A stretch of 64,000 bases of DNA from Paenibacillus tengchongensis (GCF_008973665.1 NZ_WACP01000019.1:59012-123011), one strand, 5' to 3'. Shown: positions 43,245-52,718, counted from the stretch's first letter. Notes: generated by a model not told the origin, from the sequence alone. Translations and numbers: made by a program.

Positions 43245-45017
43245 ATGGCAACAGCACGAATCGAATTTCCCGCCAGGCTGACCGCCGGTTGGCTGCGCGG
43301 ATTATACTTGAACGGAGAGCTTGAGCCGGAGGAGGTCATGCGCGAGATTATCCGCCGTGCGGAGCGCGATCGGAAGATGAACATCTGGATTGAACCGCCT
43401 GCCGAGGCGAAGATCCGCCCTTATCTGGAGGCCCTCCGGGAGCTTGATTCGCAGCAGTATCCGCTGTGGGGTATTCCTTTTGCAGTAAAAGACAATATCG
43501 ATGTCAAGGGCCTGCCGACAACGGCGGCATGTCCGGCCTTTGCTTATACACCGGAGGAGGACGCTGCGGTGGTCGCCAGATTGATTGCTGCCGGGGCTAT
43601 TCCTGTCGGCAAAAGCAATCTCGACCAGTTCGCCACCGGACTCGTCGGCGTGCGCAGCCCCTACGGCGAGGCGCACAACGCCCTGCGGCCGGAGTACATC
43701 AGCGGCGGCTCCAGCTCCGGCTCGGCTGTCGCCGTGGCGCGCGGCCAGGCCGTGTTCGGCCTCGGCACCGACACCGCAGGCTCGGGGCGCGTGCCTGCCG
43801 CGCTGAACGGGCTGGTCGGCTATAAGCCCAGCCTCGGGGCCTGGCCGGTGCGCGGCGTGGTGCCTGCCTGCGCCAGCCTCGATTGCGTCACCGTATTCGC
43901 GCACAATCTCGCGGATGCGCTCACGGTGGACCGTGCGGTGCGCGGCTTTGACGCCGCCGATCCGTGGTCGCGCGCCGTGGAGCGCCACGCCTCCCGGCTG
44001 CCAGGGCGGCTGCTGCTGCCGGAGGCGCCGCTTGAATTCTACGGCCCGCATGCCGAAGAGTACCGCCGGGCCTGGGAGCAGGCCGAGGCGAACGTGCAGG
44101 CGCTGGGCCTGCCGGTGCAGCGTGTGGACTGCACGCTGTTCTTCGAGGCGGCGTCGATTCTGTACGACGGCCCGTGGGTGGCCGAGCGCTGGGCCGGCCT
44201 GGGCGAATTCGTGGAGAATCACCGGGAGGCTGTGCTCCCGGTGACGGAACGCATTCTGTCCTCGGGAGCGGCGGAGCGTCATACGGCTGCGAGCCTGTTC
44301 CAGGCGATCCACCGGCTGCAGCGGTATAAGGGTGAAGCTGCGGGGCTGCTCGAGGATGCCGTGCTGGTGCTGCCGACCTGCGGCGGAACCTGGACCCGGG
44401 AGCAGCTTGCGCTGAACCCGGTCGGGGGCAATTCCGATATGGGCCGCTACACCAATCATTGCAACCTGCTGGATCTTGCGGCTGTTGCCATTCCCGCCGG
44501 CGAAGCGGCGGAGCAGCTGCCGTTCGGCATCACGCTGTTTGCGCGGGCAGACAGCGAGCACCTGCTGGCCGGCACTGCGGCTCAGTTCCTGGGCGGGGGC
44601 GTTCCGCCGGAAGCGGAAGCCGGGGAGCCTGCGCCGGGCTGGACCGTGCTGGCCGTGTGCGGGCTGCACATGCGGGGCTATCCGCTGGAGCGGCAGATGC
44701 GGGAGCACGGCGCGTACTTCTGGCAGGAGGCCCGCACCGCGCCGAGCTACGAGCTGTATAAGCTCCGGAGCGAGCCGGCCAAGCCCGGGCTGATCCGGCA
44801 GGCAGCGGGCGGCAGCTCCATTGAGCTGGAGCTGTGGCAGATGCCGGCGGCCTCGCTGGGCGCATTCGCCGGGCTCATTCCGGCGCCGCTCGGGCTCGGC
44901 CGGGTGGAGCTGGAGGATGGCCGGCAGGTTACCGGCTTTATCTGCGAGGGCTATGCCGCTGCGGACGCCGACAACATTACGGCATCCGGCGGCTGGAGAT
45001 ATATCACTGGACTCTGA
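43245..45017 (+). CDS. atzF: Allophanate hydrolase
   Basis: A 590-residue amidase-signature protein. The Ser-cisSer-Lys set is seen as Lys82 (FAVKDNID), Ser156 (SGGSSSGSA) and Ser180 (GTDTAGSGR). After the amidase part (to about residue 440) comes a C-terminal domain with PGWTVLAVCGLHMRGYPLERQMREHGA and GFICEGYA, typical of allophanate hydrolases. It yields ammonia and CO2 from allophanate, the last step of cyanurate breakdown. No biotin-dependent urea carboxylase is adjacent, which favours the cyanurate route over urea. ATG 43245 follows GAGAGGAGA. Confidence 0.9.
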   Translation: MATARIEFPARLTAGWLRGLYLNGELEPEEVMREIIRRAERDRKMNIWIEPPAEAKIRPYLEALRELDSQQYPLWGIPFAVKDNIDVKGLPTTAACPAFAYTPEEDAAVVARLIAAGAIPVGKSNLDQFATGLVGVRSPYGEAHNALRPEYISGGSSSGSAVAVARGQAVFGLGTDTAGSGRVPAALNGLVGYKPSLGAWPVRGVVPACASLDCVTVFAHNLADALTVDRAVRGFDAADPWSRAVERHASRLPGRLLLPEAPLEFYGPHAEEYRRAWEQAEANVQALGLPVQRVDCTLFFEAASILYDGPWVAERWAGLGEFVENHREAVLPVTERILSSGAAERHTAASLFQAIHRLQRYKGEAAGLLEDAVLVLPTCGGTWTREQLALNPVGGNSDMGRYTNHCNLLDLAAVAIPAGEAAEQLPFGITLFARADSEHLLAGTAAQFLGGGVPPEAEAGEPAPGWTVLAVCGLHMRGYPLERQMREHGAYFWQEARTAPSYELYKLRSEPAKPGLIRQAAGGSSIELELWQMPAASLGAFAGLIPAPLGLGRVELEDGRQVTGFICEGYAAADADNITASGGWRYITGL

Positions 45018-45120
45018 TTTGTACTTTTCCTAGAATCGGAAGCGGCCTGCTTCTATGAACTGCGGAAGGCCTGCTGCCGCAGCCGGGTAAAGCGTCCTTT
45101 TTTCACACTGTATTCATAAA

Positions 45121-45149
45121 TTGACAAACCCCATGCCCTGAGCTATAAT
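45121..45149 (+). promoter_or_regulatory. Promoter of the tyrS T-box transcript
   Basis: TTGACA, a 17-base spacer and TATAAT: a perfect consensus SigA promoter. Confidence 0.92.
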
Positions 45150-45169
45150 TCCTGTAATCTTATAGTTCA

Positions 45170-45430
45170 CATACGCGGAAAGAGCGCAGTAGCAGACTTG
45201 TCCCTGTCCCAGAAAGCCGGGGGGTGATGGAACCCGGTACACACAATGGCCTGTGAATTACACTCTGGAGTATCTTGGGTAATGCCAAGCGGAACCTGGC
45301 GAACGATATCTCGCCTATGAGCGGCGTGGTCCGCAGGGCTTTAAGTCTCTGCACCGCGCAAGTTGGGTGGTAACACGGTTATTCAATCGTCCCTTAAGTC
45401 TGCATAGACTTGGGGGGCGATTTTTTGTTT
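45170..45430 (+). promoter_or_regulatory. Tyrosine T-box leader
   Basis: A tRNA-sensing leader. The 3' T-box core GGGTGGTAACACGG lies at 45365-45378 (the tRNA-acceptor-binding bulge), and a GGTGATGGAACC apical loop and AGTAGCAG loop-E-like motif sit in stem I. A TAC tyrosine codon at 45259-45261, in GAATTACAC, is the probable specifier. A terminator (45385-45430, AATCGTCCC...GGGGGGCGATT then TTTTTT) competes with the antiterminator. Uncharged tRNA-Tyr should allow read-through into tyrS. Confidence 0.9.
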
Positions 45431-45467
45431 TTTAGGCAACTCACTATATCCAAAGGGGCTGTACAGA

Positions 45468-46727
45468 TTGAACATTATTGATGAACTGGAGTGGCGCGGC
45501 GCCATTAACCAGCAGACGGATGCGGAAGGACTGCGCGAATTGACAGAAACCAAGGCGGTCTCGCTCTATTGCGGTGTGGACCCGACCGGCGACAGTATGC
45601 ATATCGGGCATCTGATTCCCTTTATGATGCTTAAACGGTTCCAGAATGCCGGACACCGCCCGGTGATTCTGATCGGCGGGGCGACCGGAACGATCGGCGA
45701 TCCCAGCGGACGTTCCACGGAACGCTCCCTTCAGACCATGGAGCAGGTGCAGGAGAATGTGGATGCGCTGACAGCGCAGATGAAGAAGCTGTTCGTCACC
45801 GACGGAGACAATCAGGTCCGCCTGGTCAACAACTATGACTGGACCAAGGAAATCAATGTCATTGAATTCCTGCGCGACTACGGCAAGAACTTCAGCATTA
45901 ACACGATGCTGGCTAAGGATGTCGTCTCCAGCCGCCTGGACAGCGGGATTTCCTTCACTGAATTCTCCTACCAGATTCTGCAGTCGATCGACTACCTGCA
46001 CCTGTACCGGAACGAGGATGTGCAGCTGCAGATCGGCGGCTCCGACCAGTGGGGCAACATTACAAGCGGACTGGATTTGATCCGCAAAAAAGAAGGCGCC
46101 GATGTTAAAGTCTTCGGTCTGACGATCCCGCTGATGCTGAAGGCCGACGGCACGAAATTCGGCAAGAGCGCCGGCGGCGCCGTCTGGCTCGATCCGAAGA
46201 AGACTACACCTTACGAGTTCTACCAGTTCTGGGCCAATGCCGACGACCGCGATGTCATCAAATATCTGAAATATTTCACTTTCCTGAGCCAGGAGGAGAT
46301 TGCCGCGCTGGAGGAGAAGGTACAGACCGAGCCGCATAAACGGGAGGCGCAAAAAGCGCTGGCCGAGGAAATGACCCGGTTCGTGCATGGCGAAGAGCTG
46401 CTGGAGCAGGCGAAGCGCATCACCGCCGCCCTGTTCAGCGGGGACATCCGCTCGCTGACGGCGGAAGAAATCGAGGAAGGCTTCAAGGAAATGCCGACCT
46501 TCACCGCCGGCAAGGATACGAAGAACATCGTGGAATGGCTGGTCGATCTGGGCATCGAGCCCTCCAAGCGCCAGGCGCGCGAGGATATCACCAAAGGCGC
46601 GATTTCCATCAACGGCGAACGCGTAAGCGAGCTGGAGGCCGATATTACGGCCGAGCAGGCCATCGGCGGCAAATTCATCATCGTCCGCAAAGGTAAAAAG
46701 AACTACAGCCTGGTGAAGCTGGTGTAA
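45468..46727 (+). CDS. tyrS: Tyrosyl-tRNA synthetase
   Basis: A 419-residue class I synthetase. HIGH is at 45-48 (SMHIGHL), the KMSKS equivalent is KFGKS, and a C-terminal S4-like RNA-binding domain has SKRQAREDITKGAISINGERV. Start is TTG 45468, nine bases after AAAGGGG; the opening MNIIDELEWRG is typical of the family. It is under a tyrosine T-box and followed by an intrinsic terminator. Confidence 0.96.
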   Translation: MNIIDELEWRGAINQQTDAEGLRELTETKAVSLYCGVDPTGDSMHIGHLIPFMMLKRFQNAGHRPVILIGGATGTIGDPSGRSTERSLQTMEQVQENVDALTAQMKKLFVTDGDNQVRLVNNYDWTKEINVIEFLRDYGKNFSINTMLAKDVVSSRLDSGISFTEFSYQILQSIDYLHLYRNEDVQLQIGGSDQWGNITSGLDLIRKKEGADVKVFGLTIPLMLKADGTKFGKSAGGAVWLDPKKTTPYEFYQFWANADDRDVIKYLKYFTFLSQEEIAALEEKVQTEPHKREAQKALAEEMTRFVHGEELLEQAKRITAALFSGDIRSLTAEEIEEGFKEMPTFTAGKDTKNIVEWLVDLGIEPSKRQAREDITKGAISINGERVSELEADITAEQAIGGKFIIVRKGKKNYSLVKLV

Positions 46728-46753
46728 GCCGGGCTTCATCAAGAAACGTATAG

Positions 46754-46788
46754 AACCGCCGAACCCCAGAGGTTTGGCGGTTTTTTTG
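46754..46788 (+). terminator. Terminator of tyrS
   Basis: AACCGCCGAACC (46754-46765) pairs with GGTTTGGCGGTT (46771-46782), followed by TTTTTTT. From here to 47000 I see no gene or clear signal. Confidence 0.9.
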
Positions 46789-47001
46789 ACCTGGCGTAAA
46801 GTGAACATCAGAAGGGACGCAAAGCATCTGAACCGATCCCATTCCAAAGCGCCGCCCGGAAAGAACCAAAGCTGCCCTCCGGGCGCTTATATAGTGTAAT
46901 TCAACAGCAGGGAGATATCGCGGACGGAGGATGAGATGGAGTGATGAGGTGGAGTGATGAGGTGGGGAGATGGGCTTCACTGGACGGACGGCTTCAGCAC
47001 A

Positions 47002-47189
47002 TAGTTGGATTTCCGCCACTTAATATGCAGATTCCTGCTGATTCTTTGATACTAGTTCGATTTCCGCCACCTAATTTGCTCAAAATTGGCCGCCCTCACC
47101 AGTTTGGGCCGGATTAAGTGGCGATTATCGAACTAATTCGTCGCCTGGGCAGTTTTGGTGAGAATTAAGTGGCGATTATCGAATTAATT
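47002..47189. repeat. Intergenic palindromic element, copy B (four cores, order forward-forward-reverse-reverse)
   Basis: Four cores of AGTTSGATTWCCGCCACTTAAT type: forward at 47002 and 47053, reverse at 47113 and 47163. Cores are closer to each other than in copy A. The total length, 188, and the spacing of about 51, 60 and 50 match copy A, while the spacers differ. The cores can form two nested hairpins. Confidence 0.88.
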
Positions 47190-47264
47190 AAAGGAACGGC
47201 TTTCTACGTCTCCCTTATGAGACAGGGCTTACATGGTTCAAGCCTATATATCCATTAGCGTAAC

Positions 47265-48290
47265 CTATTCCACCGTAGCCGCCACTTCATTCACCATAGC
47301 TTCCACGGACAGCAGGCCGCCACCGGAGAGGTACCAGTAGTTCGGATCAAGGTAGACGATTTTGCCGTTCTTGTAGGCGTTCGTGTTCTTCACCAGATCG
47401 TTCTCCACCAATTCTTTGGAGGCGGGCTCACTGGTGCTGACCACTGCGCCGCGGTCGATGACGAACAGGTAATCCGGATTCTTCTCGGCGACATATTCGA
47501 AGGATACGCTCTGGCCGTGCGTCGAAGCCTCGATGTTCTCATCCGCCTGGGCGAAGCCGAAGACGTCATGGATAATGCCGAAGCGGGAGCCGGAGCCGTA
47601 GGCGCTGATGTTGCCGTCGTTGGCGAGGATGATCAGCGCTTTTTTGCCGGCGGCGGTGACCTTCTCGTTCAGCGCCTGGATCGAAGCATCAACGTTCTCC
47701 AGCTCGGCGGCGACTTCCGTTTCCTTGCCGAAGATCTGGCCGAGCTTCTCGGCATTTTCTTTATAGGATTCCATGTAACGTTCCGTATCTACGCCCATGT
47801 AGATGGTCGGGCCGATCTTCGACAGCTCTTCATAATAATCGGACTGTCTGCCCGAGATAATGATGAGATCCGGCTGGATGGCGCTGATCTGCTCCAGGTC
47901 CGGCTCCTTCAGGCCGCCGACATTGGCGTAATCCGCACTTTCATATTTGCTGAGATACGGCGGGATGTTAGCCTGCGGCACACCTGCTACCGTTACGCCC
48001 AGCTTGTCGAGCGAGTCGAGGACGCCGAAGTCAAAGACGACGACCTTCTGCGGGTTCTTCTGCACCTTCGTTTCGCCCAGCTCATGGGTGATTGTCAGCT
48101 CCTGCGGTTCAGCCGGAGCGACAGTAGCCGCTGCCGTAGCAGCCGGTGCTGCGCCCTCAGCTTGTGCACTGTTGCCGCCGCCATTCCCGCTGGCTGCGTT
48201 GTTGTTCGCTCCGCAAGCCGAGAGGACAAGGCTCATGGCCAGCACCAGAGTCATGCCGAAAGTCTTGCCGGTTACCATTTTCTTCTTCAT
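47265..48290 (-). CDS. Siderophore ABC transporter substrate-binding lipoprotein
   Basis: A 341-residue binding protein of the FatB/YclQ type. The lipobox is LSAC near residue 27, followed by an Asn/Gly/Ala-rich linker. The core reads VVVFDFGVLDSLDKLGVTVAGVP and VGGLKEPDLEQISAIQPDLIIISGRQSDYYEEL. Closest recalled relative is B. subtilis YclQ, which binds petrobactin-like catecholates. It follows the ATPase gene on the minus strand and belongs to the Fur-box operon. Confidence 0.9.
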   Translation of the reverse strand: MKKKMVTGKTFGMTLVLAMSLVLSACGANNNAASGNGGGNSAQAEGAAPAATAAATVAPAEPQELTITHELGETKVQKNPQKVVVFDFGVLDSLDKLGVTVAGVPQANIPPYLSKYESADYANVGGLKEPDLEQISAIQPDLIIISGRQSDYYEELSKIGPTIYMGVDTERYMESYKENAEKLGQIFGKETEVAAELENVDASIQALNEKVTAAGKKALIILANDGNISAYGSGSRFGIIHDVFGFAQADENIEASTHGQSVSFEYVAEKNPDYLFVIDRGAVVSTSEPASKELVENDLVKNTNAYKNGKIVYLDPNYWYLSGGGLLSVEAMVNEVAATVE

Positions 48291-48307
48291 TGAATAGAAC
48301 CCACCTT

Positions 48308-49078
48308 TTATTTAGTATAGTCGGCGAAATAAACGCCCAGCCGATGGCCGCCGATCAGCTCCACCGGAATGTCCATATCGTAAATCTCCCGCAGCACGGC
48401 GGTGTCGATCATCTCCTCCGCTGTCCCTTCCCGGATCACCCGGCCCTGCTTCAGGGCCACAATCCGGTCGGAGTAGCAGGAGGCGAAATTGATGTCATGC
48501 AGCACAATGACCACCGTCTTGCCCAGCTCATCCGCCAGTCTGCGCAGCACTTTCATAATCTGCACGGAATGCTTCATGTCCAGATTGTTGAGCGGCTCAT
48601 CGAGCAGCACATAATCGGTGTTCTGCGCTACCGTCATGGCGATGAAGGCCCGCTGGTTCTGCCCGCCGCTGAGCTGGTCGAGGTACTTGTCCTGCAGCTC
48701 GCCGAGCTCCAGATAGGCAATAGCCTGGTCGATCATCTCCCGGTCGGCCGCAGTCAGCCGCCCTTTGGAATAGGGATAGCGGCCGAAGCTGACCAGTTCC
48801 TTGACCGTCAGGCGTACGCCGATCTGGTTGGACTGCTTCAGGATGGAGATGGCCTGGGCCAGCTGCCCGCTGTCCCAGGCGCCCACCTCGCGCCCTTCGA
48901 TCAGCACCTGGCCGGCGTCCTTGGCGCTGAGCCGGCTGATGACGGAGAGCAGCGTGCTTTTGCCGGCGCCGTTTGGTCCGATGAAGCTGGTGACCTTGCC
49001 TTTGTGGATGTCCAGCGACACATTGTCGACCACGGCCTTGCCGCCGTAGCTCTTGGTTACATTTCTGACTTCGATCAT
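48308..49078 (-). CDS. Siderophore ABC transporter ATP-binding protein
   Basis: A 256-residue FecE/YclP-type ATPase. Walker A is GPNGAGKSTLL, the signature LSGGQNQRAFIAM and Walker B VLLDEPLNNLDMKH, with a VLHDINFASCYSDRI switch region. It overlaps the upstream permease gene by 4 bases. Confidence 0.93.
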   Translation of the reverse strand: MIEVRNVTKSYGGKAVVDNVSLDIHKGKVTSFIGPNGAGKSTLLSVISRLSAKDAGQVLIEGREVGAWDSGQLAQAISILKQSNQIGVRLTVKELVSFGRYPYSKGRLTAADREMIDQAIAYLELGELQDKYLDQLSGGQNQRAFIAMTVAQNTDYVLLDEPLNNLDMKHSVQIMKVLRRLADELGKTVVIVLHDINFASCYSDRIVALKQGRVIREGTAEEMIDTAVLREIYDMDIPVELIGGHRLGVYFADYTK

Positions 49079-50022
49079 ATCTTGTTCTCCCTTAGCAGCA
49101 GGTACAGGAAATACAGTCCGCCGGCAAAATTGACAATGACGCTGATGGTGGTGGAGAAGGTGAATACCCGTTCCACCAGCAGCTGGCCGCCGATCAGCGC
49201 GGCAATGCCGATCAGGATGGAGCCCCCGAGCAGCGCCCGGTGACGGTACGTGGCCATGAGCTGGTATGCGACGTTGACCACGAGCAGGCCCAGGAAGGTG
49301 ATCGGGCCGACCAGAGCGGTCGAGAGCGACACGAGAACGGCGGCAATCACGAGCAACCGCTTGACCGTCCGGTCATAGGCGATGCCGAGATTGACCGCAT
49401 GGTCCCGCCCAAGCGACATGACATCCAGGATGCCGAGATAGCGCAGCCCGTACAGCAGTACCGCAATCATCACGGCAAAGGCCAGCGGCAGAAGCCCGGT
49501 GTTTACATTGTTGAAGCTGGCGAACATCCGTCCCTGCACCACCAGAAATTCATTGGGATCGATCAGCACCTGCATGAACGTCGACATGCTGCCGAAAAAG
49601 GTGCCAAGCACCAGCCCCACCAGCAGCATCAGATAGAGATGCCGGCCTTCGCCCTTGAACATCAGCCGGTACAGAATACCGACGAACAGCAGCATGCAGC
49701 CGGCCGACAGCAGGAAGTTCAGCTCCGGCTGGGTCACCAGCCGGCTGGATGAGCCGAAGACGAACACGATGAACGTCTGAAGCAGCATGTACAGTGAATC
49801 CAGGCCGATGATGCTGGGCGTCAGAATGCGGTTGTTCGTCACCGTCTGGAAGACCAGCGTCGAGAACGCGATGGCTGCGCCTGTGATGGCGATGGCGGCG
49901 ATTTTGTATACACGGCGGGGGAAGACGTAATCCCACTGCCCGATCATGCCGGTGAACAGGAAGATTGCGATCAGCGCGGCACACAGCAGCGACAAGAGAA
50001 TGATTTTGACCGTGTTATTCAT
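49075..50022 (-). CDS. Siderophore ABC transporter permease (YclO type)
   Basis: A 315-residue FecCD-family permease with nine to ten spans. The pattern GLDSLYMLLQTFIVFVFGS and LGRDHAVNLGIAYDRTVKRLLVIAAVLVSLSTALVGPITFLGLLVVNVAY is typical. It overlaps the partner permease by 8 bases. Confidence 0.92.
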   Translation of the reverse strand: MNNTVKIILLSLLCAALIAIFLFTGMIGQWDYVFPRRVYKIAAIAITGAAIAFSTLVFQTVTNNRILTPSIIGLDSLYMLLQTFIVFVFGSSSRLVTQPELNFLLSAGCMLLFVGILYRLMFKGEGRHLYLMLLVGLVLGTFFGSMSTFMQVLIDPNEFLVVQGRMFASFNNVNTGLLPLAFAVMIAVLLYGLRYLGILDVMSLGRDHAVNLGIAYDRTVKRLLVIAAVLVSLSTALVGPITFLGLLVVNVAYQLMATYRHRALLGGSILIGIAALIGGQLLVERVFTFSTTISVIVNFAGGLYFLYLLLRENKI

Positions 50023-50986
50023 AGACCTTTCTCCTCAGAAGCAAGTACAGGAATATTCCGCTGCCGATGACCCCGACCGTCAGGCCGATCGGAATTTCAT
50101 AAGGGTAGATGACGACCCGTCCCAGAATATCGCAGCCGAGAATGAACACGGCGCCCAGGAGGGCGGTGTGGCCCAGGCTTTTCTTGAGGTGATCGCCGCG
50201 CATCAGTGTAACGAGGTTCGGGATAATCAGCCCGAGAAAAGGAATGGTTCCCACTGTAATAATCACCACGACCGATACCAGCGCAACGATAATCAGCCCG
50301 ATGTTGACCACCTGCCGGTAATTCAGACCCAGATTCACCGCGAACTCTTCGCCCATGCCGGAGATGGTGAACTTGTCGGCAAAGATATAGGCAACAACAA
50401 CCAGCGGAATGCTTATGTATAAGAGCTCGTAGCGCCCGCTCATGACCAGGGAGAAGTTACCCTGCAGCCAGGAGGAGATGTTCTGGATCAGATCATATTT
50501 GTAGGCAAAAAAAGTGGTCACCGAGCTGATAATGTTCCCGAACATCAGCCCCACCAGCGGAATGAAGATCGCATCCCGCAGCTTGATCCGGTCCAGCAGC
50601 TTCATGAAGAGAAAGGTGCCCGCCAGGGCGAAGACGAAGGCGACCAGCATCTTGCCCATCGTGGGGGCGTTGCCGAACAGCAGCATCGCCACAAGAATGC
50701 CGAGCCTCGCCGAATCGTCGGTACCGCCGGTCGTCGGCGAGACGAATTTGTTGCGGCTGAGCTGCTGCATGATCAGTCCGACGACGCTCATGCTGACGCC
50801 GGCGATAATCAGGCTGATGAGCCGGGGCAGGCGGCTGATCAGCATCACCTGCCGCTGGCTCTGATCCAGCGAGAACAGGTCGAGCGGGCTGAGATCCTTG
50901 ACCCCGATGAACAGGGAGGCAACGGACAGGAGCAGCAGCACTGCCGCCAGGAAGCTTTTGCTCATTAAAAAAGAAATATCCTTCAT
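50015..50986 (-). CDS. Siderophore ABC transporter permease (YclN type)
   Basis: A 323-residue FecCD-family permease, first gene of the operon. It has the family blocks RLPRLISLIIAGVSMSVVGLIMQQLSRNKFVSPTTGG and NLGLNYRQVVNIGLIIVALVSVVVIITVGTIPFLGLIIPNL. A Fur-type box lies just upstream. Gene order permease-permease-ATPase-binding protein equals that of B. subtilis yclNOPQ. Confidence 0.92.
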   Translation of the reverse strand: MKDISFLMSKSFLAAVLLLLSVASLFIGVKDLSPLDLFSLDQSQRQVMLISRLPRLISLIIAGVSMSVVGLIMQQLSRNKFVSPTTGGTDDSARLGILVAMLLFGNAPTMGKMLVAFVFALAGTFLFMKLLDRIKLRDAIFIPLVGLMFGNIISSVTTFFAYKYDLIQNISSWLQGNFSLVMSGRYELLYISIPLVVVAYIFADKFTISGMGEEFAVNLGLNYRQVVNIGLIIVALVSVVVIITVGTIPFLGLIIPNLVTLMRGDHLKKSLGHTALLGAVFILGCDILGRVVIYPYEIPIGLTVGVIGSGIFLYLLLRRKVYE

Positions 50987-51011
50987 CGCATTACCTTGGC
51001 CTCTTTCTCAG

Positions 51012-51030
51012 TGAGAATCATTATCATTAT
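51012..51030. promoter_or_regulatory. Fur box upstream of the siderophore importer
   Basis: TGAGAAT-C-ATTATCA, one mismatch to the 7-1-7 Fur consensus TGATAATnATTATCA, 26 bases before the first gene. Confidence 0.85.
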
Positions 51031-51117
51031 GTCTAGTACTACTATAACGGAAAAGATTTGCGGACGGGGCTGGACAATACTTTAAAATCAATGGATTTTT
51101 CGGCAGCATTGCTGTCA

Positions 51118-52698
51118 TCAGCGGGAGAGCAGGCGGCTGCGGATATGCCAGACGGATTGGTCGACCAGATTCTCATAGCACGCTGCATTGTAATTCAGCA
51201 CCCCGTGATAGGAAATGAAGAGACAGCGTTTCTTGCTGCCCCGCGGGCCGAGCCGCCGCCATTCCTGCTCCAGCCTGGCCAGCTCCAGATGCTCGAAGGC
51301 GGAGGGGACCATAATCATAATATTCCCGCAGTCCATGTCGGCAATCTCCGGCAGCGAATAGAGGCCAGGGCCTTCCAGCTTCTCCAGCAGCTTGGGCGGA
51401 GTAAGTCCCAGTTCCCTGTAAAAAAGGTCGTTCAGCTTGTTATTGTTCCGGCCGAATACGACGAAATCCTCGGTCCGCGTCACGGCCAGCAGCACAGGCT
51501 CGTCCCGCCAATACTGCCGCAGCTGTACGCCGGCATTGGCGACCTTGGCGCTGTAGAGTTCCAGCCAGCGTTCGGCCACCGGCGTCAGCTCCAGCAGCCC
51601 GGCGATATCCAGGAAGCGCTGCTTCCAGGGATACCCCTTCCAGCGGATAACGGTCGTCGGAGCAATCGTCTCCAGCTCCGTGCGGATCTCGTCCTCGACG
51701 GGGCCGGTGAGAATCCGCTCCGGTCCCGCTTCGCGCAGACGGGCCAACACTTCCTCGGGCCGCTCCAGGTCATAGCGTCCGAAGGTAAGCTGCGGCGAGA
51801 TGCCGAGCGGGGCGAGATCGCCGAGGAATACCGGGGTCAGCGTCACCACCTTGCGCCGGGCGGCGGCGCTGTAATCGCTAGCGCTGAGGCCGAGCTGCTT
51901 CTTGAACAGCCGGCTGAAATAATGCTCGTCGGGGTAGCCGACGGCATGGGCGGTCTCCACGACGGAGGAGGCGCCGCCGGAGAGCAGCTGCATCGAAGCG
52001 TGCAGCCGGACAGACGTCGTGTATTGCAGCGGGCTAAGGCCGGTATGCAGCCGGAATGCACGGTAGAAGCGGCTGGAGCTGACCCCGGAGGCCCGGGCCA
52101 GCTCTTCGATATCGATGGTCCCGTGATACCGCTTCGAAATGTATTCTCTGGCATGCTCTACGTAATGCTGCAGGTCGGCGGCTGCAGCCTTGGGCTTCTT
52201 CAGGGAAGCGATGAAGCCGGAGAGGATCATATACAGATGCGATTGCAGCCGGGAGTAATGGGCCAGATCATCCGCCGCCGCTTCCCGGGCGAAATCCTGC
52301 AGCCAGTTCCGGGCCTGCGGCATCCGGAAGCTGCGGATGCGTTCGCCGCCCAGGTACTCGCGGTCCACGCTACGCAGCGCTTCACGTGCGCGCTCTGTTC
52401 CCTGCACGCTGAAGCGCACAATGAACGCCTTGGCGCTCTGCTCACCTTCGGTCTGCAGCATACAGGAGCAGCGGGGCGGAATCAGGAGGAACTCCCCGCC
52501 GTGGGCAGTGTCGCTGCTCTGGGAGCCCAGGCCCTGCAGCGTAGCTTTCAGACGGTGCTGGTCAACGAACAGGAAGGCGGCTTCGTCATCAGCAGAGCAG
52601 GTCCATTCCCTGTAACCGCCCACAGGGATCTCAAGCACATTAAATCCGTTATATGTAAAGAACAACTGCCGGATGTATTCGGCTAAACGCTCCATCAT
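51118..52698 (-). CDS. AraC regulator fused to a siderophore-binding-protein domain (Btr type)
   Basis: A 526-residue protein. The N-terminal cupin-like part (to about 150) and the AraC helix-turn-helix pair (IDIEELARASGVSSSRFYRAFR and SVVETAHAVGYPDEHYFSRLFKKQLGL) are followed by a C-terminal domain of about 240 residues similar to siderophore-binding proteins (TPVFLGDLAPLGISPQLTFGRYDLERPEEVLARLREAGPERILTG). This is the Btr/YbbB architecture, in which the binding domain senses the siderophore and activates its transporter. The start at 52698 has AAGGGGAC before it; the Fur box lies about 20 bases upstream. It converges on the transporter operon. Confidence 0.9.
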   Translation of the reverse strand: MMERLAEYIRQLFFTYNGFNVLEIPVGGYREWTCSADDEAAFLFVDQHRLKATLQGLGSQSSDTAHGGEFLLIPPRCSCMLQTEGEQSAKAFIVRFSVQGTERAREALRSVDREYLGGERIRSFRMPQARNWLQDFAREAAADDLAHYSRLQSHLYMILSGFIASLKKPKAAAADLQHYVEHAREYISKRYHGTIDIEELARASGVSSSRFYRAFRLHTGLSPLQYTTSVRLHASMQLLSGGASSVVETAHAVGYPDEHYFSRLFKKQLGLSASDYSAAARRKVVTLTPVFLGDLAPLGISPQLTFGRYDLERPEEVLARLREAGPERILTGPVEDEIRTELETIAPTTVIRWKGYPWKQRFLDIAGLLELTPVAERWLELYSAKVANAGVQLRQYWRDEPVLLAVTRTEDFVVFGRNNNKLNDLFYRELGLTPPKLLEKLEGPGLYSLPEIADMDCGNIMIMVPSAFEHLELARLEQEWRRLGPRGSKKRCLFISYHGVLNYNAACYENLVDQSVWHIRSRLLSR

Positions 52699-52718
52699 CA
52701 AGTCCCCTTCAAAAATGC

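Noticed and set aside
41582..43384. A 600-codon open frame on the minus strand
   Set aside because: Antisense to pucR and the start of atzF; Gln/Leu/Arg-rich shadow.
30443..47189. Repeat cores considered as a CRISPR array
   Set aside because: There are only four cores per locus, in both orientations, with no cas genes; the geometry is palindromic, not a direct-repeat array.
51058..52686. A 542-codon open frame on the plus strand
   Set aside because: Antisense to the AraC/binding-protein regulator with recognisable domains; no ribosome site.
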